DNA of 64,000 nucleotides from an uncultured Bacteroidales bacterium (GTDB taxonomy: Bacteria > Bacteroidota > Bacteroidia > Bacteroidales > F082). Position numbers and translations under genes: made by a program. Positions 8,262 through 15,802 of the stretch are shown here, in pieces; the first letter of the stretch is position 1, and each line of letters opens with the position of its first letter. Below the pieces are notes generated by a model, which searched no databases, had not been told where the DNA came from, and saw only the letters and a program-made list of their open reading frames with translations. The stretch covers positions 62,001 to 126,000 of the forward strand of contig CAMYXP010000004.1 in the NCBI GenBank assembly GCA_947303085.1, written 5' to 3'.

Positions 8262-8870
8262 TCACGTCGGCTCCACATACTCAAACTCTTCCTTGCCGTG
8301 CTTGCACAGCGGACAAACGATATCATCAGGCAGCTGCTCGCCTTCATACACCCAGCCGCACACCTTGCACACCCAACAGCCCTTCGTCACCTTTTTCTTC
8401 GGCTTGATATTTTTCTGATAATAATCGTAAGTCACTGAGTCTAAATCATTTACCTTAACGGCATCTAAAACATCCGCAATAAACATGGTGTGTGTGCCGA
8501 GGTCTATCGACTTCATCACCCTGCATGCAAAATATGCGTTGATGTGCTTCGGCAGATACAGCACATGGTTCACGGCGCGCAGCTCCTGCTCGCAGTCCGC
8601 GAATTTGTTTACGTTCCTTCCCGACTGAAACCCGAAATGCTCAAACACCTTAAACGGTGTCTCCGTTGTCAACACGTTGATATTGAACACGCACGAGTCC
8701 AAAATAAGATCGTGCGTGTAGTTGTTTTTGTTGACAACTATCGACAACCTCAGCGGATCGCTTGTCACCTGCTGCACCGTGTTGATGATACAGCCGTTGT
8801 CAATGTTATCGTAGTTCGTAGTCAGGACATAAAGACCGTATCCAATCTTAGAAAGGGCCTTGGTATCCAT
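8262..8870 (-). CDS. Flavin reductase-rubredoxin fusion (Hrb-like)
   Basis: A 202-residue two-domain electron carrier. Residues 1-150 form a flavin-reductase-like FMN domain ([18 protein letters not shown], then SDPLRLSIVVNKNNYTHDLI), and residues 163-200 form a rubredoxin domain with the iron-binding pairs C168-x2-C171 and C186-x2-C189. This architecture is known as high-molecular-weight rubredoxin, which passes electrons from NAD(P)H to flavodiiron proteins in anaerobes such as Moorella. The flavodiiron gene lies immediately downstream, which supports the same role here. The start overlaps the rubredoxin stop codon by one base (TAATG), so the two are translationally coupled. Confidence 0.92.
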   Translation of the reverse strand: MDTKALSKIGYGLYVLTTNYDNIDNGCIINTVQQVTSDPLRLSIVVNKNNYTHDLILDSCVFNINVLTTETPFKVFEHFGFQSGRNVNKFADCEQELRAVNHVLYLPKHINAYFACRVMKSIDLGTHTMFIADVLDAVKVNDLDSVTYDYYQKNIKPKKKVTKGCWVCKVCGWVYEGEQLPDDIVCPLCKHGKEEFEYVEPT

Positions 8871-9028
8871 TATTCCATTCCGAAATGCTCTTTACCTACG
8901 CCACAAAGCGGGCATGACCAGCTTTCAGGTAATTTGTCGAATGGTGTTCCTGGAGCGATGCCGTTGTCCGGATCGCCTACTGCCGGGTCATAAACATAAC
9001 CGCAGACATCACAAACGTATTTTGCCAT
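8870..9028 (-). CDS. Rubredoxin
   Basis: A small gene of 52 codons found by direct translation of the minus strand: [20 protein letters not shown] and onward to EHFGME. It has the two iron-coordinating motifs C6-x2-C9-G-Y and C39-P-L-C42-G and normal length for rubredoxin, so it is a single Fe(Cys)4 electron carrier of the cytoplasm. The stop TAA shares its last base with the ATG of the flavin reductase-rubredoxin gene. The context (oxidoreductase upstream, flavodiiron protein and superoxide dismutase downstream) points to oxygen detoxification in an anaerobe. Confidence 0.95.
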   Translation of the reverse strand: MAKYVCDVCGYVYDPAVGDPDNGIAPGTPFDKLPESWSCPLCGVGKEHFGME

Positions 9029-9047
9029 AGTTTTTAATTATTAAAGG

Positions 9048-10028
9048 TTAATTCAAATCATTATTTCTTCTCAAATATTGAAGTCTCTCAAAGACTTTCA
9101 CGTCGGCCGAGGCACTGCATTTGCCCTTGAAGTCATTGATGCTGTTGAAGTTATGTTTCTTCATCCAGCCTTCGAGACCTGCTACCATATCAGCTACATA
9201 TTTCACGCCGTTGCGATACAATGTGCTGCACACCTGCACTGTAGTGGCACCTGCAAGTATCTGACGCACAACGTCTTCCGCCTTGTGAACACCAGTCGAA
9301 GCCGAGAGACAGCATGGGATGCCCTGTGCCGAGAGCAACGAAATCCAACGCAAAGTGTCGCTGTTTTCCTCCTCAACCGAAAGAGCCGAACCCGGAACCA
9401 CTTTCATGTTCTCGATGTCGATTGTCGGGTTGTAGAAACGGTTGAACAACACCAAGCCTGCCGCGCCTGCCATCGACAATCTGAAAGCTATGTTACCAAT
9501 GTTTGTGAAATGGTTGCCGAGCTTCACCGAGACAGGAATAGTCACTGTCTTTTTCACCTCATTAAAGATGCTAACTACCTCATCCTCAATGTTTTTCGAT
9601 GCTATATCCTTGTCGAATGGCGACACTGAGATGTTCAACTCCAACGCGTCGGCACCAGCGTCCTGAAGCTCTTTTGCGAAGCTTGTCCATTCTCCTTTGT
9701 CGGCGCAGTTGATGCTCGCGATAATCGGGATGTCGACGGTTTTCTTAGCCTCACGGATGAGGTTGGTGTAAATCGCAATCTCGTTTCCGCGGAGGAAAGT
9801 CTTCATATAAAGGTCGGCATCCACGTTTGAGTTGTAGATGTCGGTATAGCCTTCTTCTTTCTTGATATCGGAGAGAATCTGCTCCTCAAAAAGCGATTTC
9901 AGAACCACAGCGCCAGCGCCTGCCTTAGCGCAATTGGCAATGCCTTCAACGGTTCCCGTAAAAGTTGAACTTCCAACAACAATAGGATTCTTAAGTTTTA
10001 ATCCAAGATATGATGTAGTTAAATCCAT
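9048..10028 (-). CDS. Dihydroorotate dehydrogenase-like flavoprotein
   Basis: A 326-residue TIM-barrel flavoprotein of the dihydroorotate dehydrogenase superfamily. MDLTTSYLGLKLKNPIVVGSS is the typical opening, with GAGAVVLKSLFEEQI, ALELNIS, PVSVKLG and a late phosphate-binding region (SASTGVHKAEDVVRQILAGA then TTVQVCSTLY). It belongs to the DHOD-like branch common in Bacteroidetes, not clearly to PyrD itself, and I see no PyrK partner. It is first in a leftward run with rubredoxin, Hrb, flavodiiron protein and superoxide dismutase (19-base gap to rubredoxin), so it may feed electrons into or share the stress regulation of that set. This link is inferred from position only. Confidence 0.85.
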   Translation of the reverse strand: MDLTTSYLGLKLKNPIVVGSSTFTGTVEGIANCAKAGAGAVVLKSLFEEQILSDIKKEEGYTDIYNSNVDADLYMKTFLRGNEIAIYTNLIREAKKTVDIPIIASINCADKGEWTSFAKELQDAGADALELNISVSPFDKDIASKNIEDEVVSIFNEVKKTVTIPVSVKLGNHFTNIGNIAFRLSMAGAAGLVLFNRFYNPTIDIENMKVVPGSALSVEEENSDTLRWISLLSAQGIPCCLSASTGVHKAEDVVRQILAGATTVQVCSTLYRNGVKYVADMVAGLEGWMKKHNFNSINDFKGKCSASADVKVFERLQYLRRNNDLN

Positions 10029-10049
10029 AATTTTAAAATTTTCAATCTA

Positions 10050-10078
10050 CAAAGATATGAATTATTTGAGAATTCCAA
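10050..10078 (-). promoter_or_regulatory. Promoter of the oxygen-defence operon
   Basis: On the minus strand TTG, 18 bases, then TATCTTTG match the Bacteroidetes -33/-7 arrangement. It lies just upstream of the ATG at 10028 and is the best promoter for the whole leftward run to sodB. Confidence 0.6.
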
Positions 10079-10095
10079 GCGTTTTCGCAAAAATT

Positions 10096-11742
10096 TTACT
10101 TCGTTATGACAACTTTAAGCGTCTGACTGCCATTATCCGAAACCACATTAACAGTATAAACTCCCGATTCCAAATTATTCAAAGTCGCCTCTAACTCATT
10201 AACACTCATTGTGTTAACAATGATACGTCCAATATTGTCGCATACTGTCATATTTGACTTATCAACACCTTCTTTTAACTGAACTTTAACATTGCCTTTC
10301 GAAGGATTCGGATACACGCTGACGATCTCGTTTTCATTCATCACAACTTCCTGAACACCAAGCGATTGCAATGCCACCAAGAAGTCCGGAATACCATAGC
10401 CGTCGTAGTTGTTAGGATTGTTGACATTGTTGCCTGCAGCACGAACAGCATCACAAATCTCCTGCACCGAGGCATTCGGACAAGCCTGACGCAGACAAGC
10501 CACAGCGCCTGCCAGCACCGGGTTTGAGAACGAGGTGCCGTTGCCATTGTAATAATCACCATACCAGCCTCCAGGATATCCAGATGCCACGTATGTGCCT
10601 TCTCCCATTGCCATCACATCCGGCTTGATGCGTCCGTCGTATGTCGGTCCCACCGAGCTGAAATCGGCGCGATTGCCATTGGCGTCAACAGCACCCACAG
10701 TGATGATATGCTCAGCATCTGCAGGGATTCCCAAAGTGCAGGTGCCGCCGCCTTCGTTGCCTGCCGAGTTGGTGCAGATAATGCCACGACTCGCAGCAAT
10801 CTCCGCGCCGATGGTCATCGGAGCTGTGTGACCGTCGAAATGCTCAAACGGATGATCCCACTGAGGCATGTCGAAATCAATGTAGCCCAACGAGGTCGAG
10901 CAAACGTCAACACCAAGGCTGTCGGCATATTCAGCACCCGAAACCCAGTTATATTCCTCTACGATGTTTTCGCCATCGCCATCTTCAGTGTGAATAAGGT
11001 AATACGATGCCTTGTAAGCCGTTCCAACCATGTTGTTCGGGTCGTAAGCCGCCATAGTGCTCAAACATGAAGTGCCGTGTGTACTCTGCGAATACACTGA
11101 TGATGAGCCGAAAACGAAGTCACGGACGCCGAGCAGACGGCCTTCAGCACGCATATTGTCGAATGTAGTATGGATATCAGTACCAACGAAACCACCATCC
11201 AAAATAGCAACATAAACACCCGTTCCGTCATATCCAAGCTCATGAAGTTTGTCGGCATTAATCTGCTTCACCTGTGTCTCGGCTCCGCCGTAATAACCTC
11301 TGAAACCACGAGTGTTTGTTGCCGAAGGCTTCATCTCATTCTCCAACCATATCTCCTTGTCACGCTGCGCCTCAGGAAAACTCGGACAGTTACGCACCAC
11401 CTCCACAAACTCCAACGCGTTGATGGCATCAACAACAGCTTGACTTGAGGTGTAAACCGACACACCGTTTAACCATTTCGACGGATTCAAAAGCTGCGCT
11501 CCGCAATCTGCTACAGCCTGTAAATACTGAGGATTCACAGGAATGTCATACTCGTCAATTTCGATACCGAGACGAGCCCTTCTCTCCAAAGCCCTCTGAC
11601 TCAAATATTCACTCGGATTATCAATGGAATAAGGTGAATTGGCCTTGTCAGTAAATTTCACCCAATAAATGTTCGTAGCAATCTGCGCCTGCATAATCAG
11701 GGCAGCCACAAGCATGATAAGTAGTAATGATAACTTTTTCAT
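10096..11742 (-). CDS. Secreted subtilisin-like protease with T9SS sorting domain
   Basis: About 548 residues. The start at 11742 gives a good signal peptide (MKKLSLLLIMLVAALIMQAQ); longer readings have no signal peptide at the start and run through a dispersed repeat. The S8 peptidase domain has the catalytic triad Asp182 (ILDGGF), His222 (STHGTS) and Ser404 (GNGTSFSNP), plus the oxyanion Asn329 (NSAGNEG). The Asp motif is DGG instead of the commoner DTG. The last about 75 residues (SVYPNPSKGNVKV to TLKVVITK) form a type A T9SS sorting domain, so the protease is exported through the outer membrane and probably surface-anchored. The substrate is unknown. The N-terminal part (ERRARLGIEIDEYDIPVNPQYL) resembles the inhibitor-like prodomain of Bacteroidetes subtilases. 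Confidence 0.92.
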   Translation of the reverse strand: MKKLSLLLIMLVAALIMQAQIATNIYWVKFTDKANSPYSIDNPSEYLSQRALERRARLGIEIDEYDIPVNPQYLQAVADCGAQLLNPSKWLNGVSVYTSSQAVVDAINALEFVEVVRNCPSFPEAQRDKEIWLENEMKPSATNTRGFRGYYGGAETQVKQINADKLHELGYDGTGVYVAILDGGFVGTDIHTTFDNMRAEGRLLGVRDFVFGSSSVYSQSTHGTSCLSTMAAYDPNNMVGTAYKASYYLIHTEDGDGENIVEEYNWVSGAEYADSLGVDVCSTSLGYIDFDMPQWDHPFEHFDGHTAPMTIGAEIAASRGIICTNSAGNEGGGTCTLGIPADAEHIITVGAVDANGNRADFSSVGPTYDGRIKPDVMAMGEGTYVASGYPGGWYGDYYNGNGTSFSNPVLAGAVACLRQACPNASVQEICDAVRAAGNNVNNPNNYDGYGIPDFLVALQSLGVQEVVMNENEIVSVYPNPSKGNVKVQLKEGVDKSNMTVCDNIGRIIVNTMSVNELEATLNNLESGVYTVNVVSDNGSQTLKVVITK

Positions 11743-11763
11743 ATAACAATTTTTAATACATTT

Positions 11764-11793
11764 TGTCATTCCGAACGTAGTGAGGAATCTCAA
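11764..11793. repeat. TGTCATTCCGA repeat in predicted 5' leader of the subtilase
   Basis: TGTCATTCCGAACGTAGTGAGGAATCTCAA, a short member of the family. It lies between the predicted -7 box (11801-11809) and the subtilase ATG, so it would be transcribed as part of the leader. Confidence 0.75.
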
Positions 11794-11800
11794 TAACTCC

Positions 11801-11809
11801 GCAAAAATA
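11801..11809 (-). promoter_or_regulatory. -7 promoter element of the subtilase gene
   Basis: TATTTTTGC on the minus strand, 59 bases upstream of the chosen ATG. This predicts a leader of roughly 50 bases containing the dispersed repeat. Confidence 0.5.
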
Positions 11810-11863
11810 CAAAAAAAATTCTGACTTCTGACTTCTATCTTCTGTCTTCTCAAAAAAAATTTG

Positions 11864-11872
11864 TAATTTTGC
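11864..11872 (+). promoter_or_regulatory. -7 promoter element of the pseudouridine synthase gene
   Basis: TAATTTTGC matches TAnnTTTGC, 35 bases before the ATG at 11907. The sequence just upstream is an imperfect repeat of TTCTGACTTCTGACTTC. Confidence 0.55.
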
Positions 11873-11906
11873 AGCCCGAAAAATTATTTTATAATTATTA
11901 TTAAAG

Positions 11907-13118
11907 ATGAATAACGAAGAAAGAAACGGCAAACGTCAGCATGTTGCCAGAAGAAAAACTGCCGAAGTCAGGAGATTCAGTGACGAGAGATTGGAGCAGT
12001 TTGAGAGAGAAAAAGCTCGCCGTGAGGGCGATGATGAACGCCACGAAAGAAGACCTTTCGGCGAAAGAAGAAGCTTCGGTCGTCGTGATGACGAGAGAGG
12101 CGAGAAAAAATCTTTTGGTCGTGGCGAAAGAAAACCATTCGGTCGTGACGACCGTGAAGAACGCGGAACAAGAGGTGCAGCAAGAAAGCCTTTTGGAAGA
12201 AAATTTGAAGATGACGAGAAACCGGCAAGACGCGGTTTTTCAAGAAGAAACGATGACGAAAGAGAAGAAAAGAGAAGTTTTGGACGCGGAGAAAGAAAGC
12301 CTTTCGGCAAACGCTTTGACCGTGACGACGAACGTCCGACAAGAGGCGGCCGCCGTGGCTATCGCCGCGAGAAAGACCCGGAATTCGACCGTCCACGCGC
12401 GACAGGCGAAATCCGTCTCAACAAATACCTCGCCGACTCAGGCATCTGCTCACGCCGTGAAGCCGACGACCTCATCCTCGCCGGTGCCGTCACAGTAAAC
12501 GGCCAGGTGGTGACAGAACTCGGAACAAAAGTCAAGACAACCGATAAAGTGGTGTACGGCGGACAAGCTCTCAACCGTGAGAAACTTCGTTATGTGCTTC
12601 TCAACAAGCCTAAAGGCGTCATCACCACCAGCGACGACCCTTACGAGCGCCACACCGTCATGGACCTCGTCGAAGGCGCATGCCAGGAACGCATCTATCC
12701 TGTCGGCCGCCTCGACCGTAACACCATCGGACTGCTGCTGCTCACCAACGACGGCGAACTCGCCAAGACTCTCACACACCCAAGCCACGAGGTGAAGAAA
12801 CTTTATCATGTAACTCTCAATAAGCCTTTGACAACCAAAGACTTCGAAAAGATTGAGAACGGCATCGAACTCGAAGACGGCCCTATCAAAGTCGACAAAA
12901 TCGACTATGTCACCGACGACCCTACAATGCGCGAAGTGGGCGTGGAAATCCATTCAGGCCGTAACCACATCGTACGCCGTATCTTCGAAAGCCTCGGCTA
13001 CGAAGTGACAAAACTCGACCGCGTCATGCTCGCAGGCCTTACCAAACAAAACCTACCACGCGGACACTGGCGTTTCCTCACCAGCGCCGAAATAAGCATG
13101 CTTAAACGTATTGAATAA
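11907..13118 (+). CDS. rRNA pseudouridine synthase (RsuA/RluB type) with charged N-terminal tail
   Basis: A 403-residue enzyme that isomerises uridine to pseudouridine in ribosomal RNA. An S4 RNA-binding domain is at about 168-215 (IRLNKYLADSGICSRREAD). The catalytic domain follows, with LLNKPKGVITT at 231-241 and catalytic Asp270 in YPVGRLDRNT. Residues 1-160 are a low-complexity extension of Arg, Glu, Asp, Lys and Gly, with repeated RKPFGR, RSFGRG and GERKPFG units. Such tails occur on Bacteroidetes members of this family and probably bind RNA non-specifically. The 23S or 16S target position cannot be deduced. It is followed after 18 bases by the nuclease-like gene. Confidence 0.93.
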   Translation: MNNEERNGKRQHVARRKTAEVRRFSDERLEQFEREKARREGDDERHERRPFGERRSFGRRDDERGEKKSFGRGERKPFGRDDREERGTRGAARKPFGRKFEDDEKPARRGFSRRNDDEREEKRSFGRGERKPFGKRFDRDDERPTRGGRRGYRREKDPEFDRPRATGEIRLNKYLADSGICSRREADDLILAGAVTVNGQVVTELGTKVKTTDKVVYGGQALNREKLRYVLLNKPKGVITTSDDPYERHTVMDLVEGACQERIYPVGRLDRNTIGLLLLTNDGELAKTLTHPSHEVKKLYHVTLNKPLTTKDFEKIENGIELEDGPIKVDKIDYVTDDPTMREVGVEIHSGRNHIVRRIFESLGYEVTKLDRVMLAGLTKQNLPRGHWRFLTSAEISMLKRIE

Positions 13119-13136
13119 TAATGTGATATCGTTGCC

Positions 13137-14438
13137 ATGAAAAAAAGAATACTTATCCATCTTATCCTCACTATCCCTCTTATCCTCAAGGGATTGTCCC
13201 TATCTGCGTCAGCCTTCACCGCCGACACCCTGAAAGTGATGCAGTACAACATTCTGAATTATGGCAACAATACCAGCTATTGCACCGCGTCAAACAACAA
13301 TATCAACGATAAAAACGGTTACATCCGCACTATCCTGACCGCCTATTATCCTGATATTTTCACCGTCTGCGAAATGGGGCGTAACACCTCACTTCCAGGC
13401 GATTTTGTACGTAACGTGCTGAATGTCAACGGTGTAGATTATTGGCTTACCAGTGCAGGTTCAAACACCACAACCCCTACGTCGTCGCTCATCAACTGCA
13501 TATTCTACAACTCCGAGAAGCTGTCGCTCACTGGCCATTACGTCGCGCAAAACAACACCCGCGACGTCGATGTCTACGACTTCAAGATGAAAAGCGACAA
13601 CTCCATAACTCTGACGTGCGTCATAGCCCACCTTAAAGCCGGCTCGGGCAGCGACAACGCGGCGAAACGTAAGATCATGGCCGAAAACACCATGAACTAT
13701 CTCGAGAGCCATTACCAAGGCAGAAACGTCCTCATCATGGGCGACTTCAACCTCTACTCGGCTTCCGAGGCCGCCTATCAGGCGTTTACCAACGAATCGG
13801 CTTACCCGAATTCCTACTTCATCGACCCTCTCTACCCTTACGGCGTCGGCGATTGGAATTCCAACTATAACTACAGATACTATCACACCCAGTCGACTCA
13901 CACCGAAGGCGGATGCGCCTCTAGCGGCGGCTTGGACGACCGTTTCGACTTCATCCTGATGTCGGAATGCATCTACGGCGGACGCGACGGCATTCGCTAC
14001 GTCAACGGTAGCTACAACGCCATCGGTAACGACGGCAACCACTACAACAAAAGCATCAACAACCCTGCAAACCAGGCGGTTTCAGCAGAGGTGGCCGACG
14101 CGCTCTACGGCAACTCCGACCATCTTCCTGTAACAATGAACCTCGTTTTAGGTCATTACGACGTTAATGAATTGAATTCCAATGAATTAAGCTTCGATAT
14201 CTTTCCAAATCCGACAAGCGAGAAAATCAATATCCGCTTTTATCAAAATGATTTCGGACAAGCTAATTTATTGTTATTCAACACATTAGGACAAACAGTC
14301 TATTCAGCTGATGTTTTTGTCAACGATGGATTAAGCGAGCATGTCATCCCGGTCGAGAATCTTCAGAAAGGTCTTTATTTCCTGAGGATTTCAAATGCCG
14401 ACGGCTTGATGCAAACAATTAAGATTGTTGTAGAATGA
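13137..14438 (+). CDS. Secreted endonuclease/exonuclease/phosphatase-family protein, T9SS-sorted
   Basis: A 433-residue secreted protein. The EEP fold motifs are present: MQYNILNYG (N38), TVCEMG (E79), LIMGDFNLYS near residues 200-208, and GNSDHLPV near 325-332. This is consistent with a metal-dependent phosphodiesterase such as a DNase or a phospholipase-like enzyme. The C-terminal about 75 residues (FDIFPNPTSEKINI to TIKIVVE) are a T9SS sorting domain. The signal peptide is unusual: residues 5-22 (ILIHLILTIPLILKGLSL) are encoded by a TTATCC-type dispersed tract that also occurs at 8194 and 19723. Signal peptidase cleavage probably falls after SASA. The TGA overlaps the ATG of the next gene (ATGA). 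Whether it degrades DNA, RNA or lipids is not visible. Confidence 0.88.
   Translation: MKKRILIHLILTIPLILKGLSLSASAFTADTLKVMQYNILNYGNNTSYCTASNNNINDKNGYIRTILTAYYPDIFTVCEMGRNTSLPGDFVRNVLNVNGVDYWLTSAGSNTTTPTSSLINCIFYNSEKLSLTGHYVAQNNTRDVDVYDFKMKSDNSITLTCVIAHLKAGSGSDNAAKRKIMAENTMNYLESHYQGRNVLIMGDFNLYSASEAAYQAFTNESAYPNSYFIDPLYPYGVGDWNSNYNYRYYHTQSTHTEGGCASSGGLDDRFDFILMSECIYGGRDGIRYVNGSYNAIGNDGNHYNKSINNPANQAVSAEVADALYGNSDHLPVTMNLVLGHYDVNELNSNELSFDIFPNPTSEKINIRFYQNDFGQANLLLFNTLGQTVYSADVFVNDGLSEHVIPVENLQKGLYFLRISNADGLMQTIKIVVE
13151..13202. repeat. TTATCC-type dispersed tract encoding a signal peptide
   Basis: ACTTATCCATCTTATCCTCA, CTATCCCTCTTATCCTCA, then AGGGATTGTCCCTA. It closely matches the tract at 19723 and, including the following TTGTCCCTA, the one at 8194-8250. 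Confidence 0.65.
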
Positions 14439-15802
14439 GAGTTTTTCAGAAGGTCATAAACGGAAGTGTCAATTTCATGCAGAAATATCTGCCTGAGCCT
14501 TTCATTTTCGCCATCATCCTGACGTTTGTCGCCATCGCTATCGCCATGCCGGTATGCCACCAGAGCATCGCCGAGGTGGTCAGCAACTGGGGCGGCGGCG
14601 TATGGAACCTGCTCGGATTCTCCATGCAGATGGCACTCGTCCTCGTCACTGGCGCGACACTCGCGGCAGCACCTTCTATCAAGAAATTCATCAACAATCT
14701 GGCATCACTGCCTAAAACACCTGCCGGAGCCATCGCTCTCGTCACAGGCGTCTCAGCCGTGGCATGCTGGCTCAACTGGGGCTTCGGCCTCATCGTGGGC
14801 GCCATCTTCGCCAAAGAGATAGCGAAAAAACTGCGCGGCGTCGACTACCGACTGCTCATCGCCTCAGCCTACAGCGGCTTCGTGGTGTGGCACGCCGGCA
14901 TCTCTGGCTCCATACCTCTCAAAATGGCATCCGACGCTGGCGAACTCGTAAAAGATACCAACGGCGTCATTTCCTCAGTGATTCCTATCGGAAACACCAT
15001 CCTCGACTACCATAATATCATTATGGTGCTGCTGGTCACCGTCGCCCTCATCGTCATCAATTCCCTGATGCACCCAAAAGACGGCAACATCGTCACCATC
15101 GACCCCGTCCTTCTTAACGACGATGACGATTCTGTAGGGGCGAATAATCATTCACCCGTAACCCCGGCAATGCGATTGGAACACAGCCGCATCTTATCCG
15201 CCTTATTAGCCCTCTTAGGTCTCTCTTTCTTGATAATCAATCTCTTTGTCAAGAAACATTCCTTCGACCTCGGCTCGGTGATTCTGCTGTTTCTTTTCCT
15301 AGGAATAGTCCTGCATAAGACCCCGATCGCGTATGTCCGCGCCTTCGCCAAGTCTGTCTCCGGCGCGGCCGGAATCCTTCTGCAGTTCCCGTTCTACGCA
15401 GGCATCATGGGCATCATCACTGGCGTCGGCTCGTCGGGCATCTGTCTCGGCACCGTGGTCAGTGAGGCATTCGTAAGTATTTCAACGTCAACGACTTATC
15501 CGATATACACCTTCCTTTGTGCAGCCATCCTTAACATGTTCGTGCCATCAGGCGGCGGCCACTGGGCTATCCAGGCTCCTATCATGTTTGCCGCAGGCGA
15601 GGCACTCAACGTCGACCATGGCCTCACTGGAATGGCAATAGCTTGGGGCGATGCCTGGACCAACCTCATCCAGCCGTTCTGGGCACTGCCGGCATTAGCA
15701 ATTGCTAAACTCAACGCAAAGGATATCATGGGCTTCTGCCTCATCGACCTCGTCGTTTCTGGAGTGATAATCATCGGCGGACTTCTAATTTGGGCGATAT
15801 GA
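14435..15802 (+). CDS. atoE: Short-chain fatty acid transporter, AtoE family
   Basis: A 455-residue inner-membrane transporter with about 11 hydrophobic segments. It begins with FMQKYLPEPFIFAIILTFVA; ALVLVTGATLAAAPS, WLNWGFGLIVGAIFAKE and FVPSGGGHWAIQAP are features of the AtoE/TIGR00366 family, which takes up short-chain fatty acids such as acetoacetate or butyrate. The ATG overlaps the nuclease-like gene's TGA and its own TGA overlaps dnaG's ATG, so three unrelated functions are translationally linked. The segment around residues 233-242 (SVGANNHSPV) is encoded by a TGTAGGGGCGAATAATCATT palindromic repeat lying in a hydrophilic loop, apparently an in-frame insertion. Confidence 0.9.
   Translation: MRVFQKVINGSVNFMQKYLPEPFIFAIILTFVAIAIAMPVCHQSIAEVVSNWGGGVWNLLGFSMQMALVLVTGATLAAAPSIKKFINNLASLPKTPAGAIALVTGVSAVACWLNWGFGLIVGAIFAKEIAKKLRGVDYRLLIASAYSGFVVWHAGISGSIPLKMASDAGELVKDTNGVISSVIPIGNTILDYHNIIMVLLVTVALIVINSLMHPKDGNIVTIDPVLLNDDDDSVGANNHSPVTPAMRLEHSRILSALLALLGLSFLIINLFVKKHSFDLGSVILLFLFLGIVLHKTPIAYVRAFAKSVSGAAGILLQFPFYAGIMGIITGVGSSGICLGTVVSEAFVSISTSTTYPIYTFLCAAILNMFVPSGGGHWAIQAPIMFAAGEALNVDHGLTGMAIAWGDAWTNLIQPFWALPALAIAKLNAKDIMGFCLIDLVVSGVIIIGGLLIWAI
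15133..15160. repeat. TGTAGGGGCGAAT palindromic repeat inside atoE
   Basis: TGTAGGGGCGAATAATCATT followed by CACCCGTA. The GGGCGAAT and ATTCACCC arms pair, and the TGTAGGG flank is shared with the repeats at 20165, 42790 and 56438. It is read in frame in a loop of the transporter. Confidence 0.65.

Noticed and set aside
11743..11853. Longer start for the subtilase
   Set aside because: The extra 37 codons run through a -7 box and a dispersed repeat and would bury the signal peptide.
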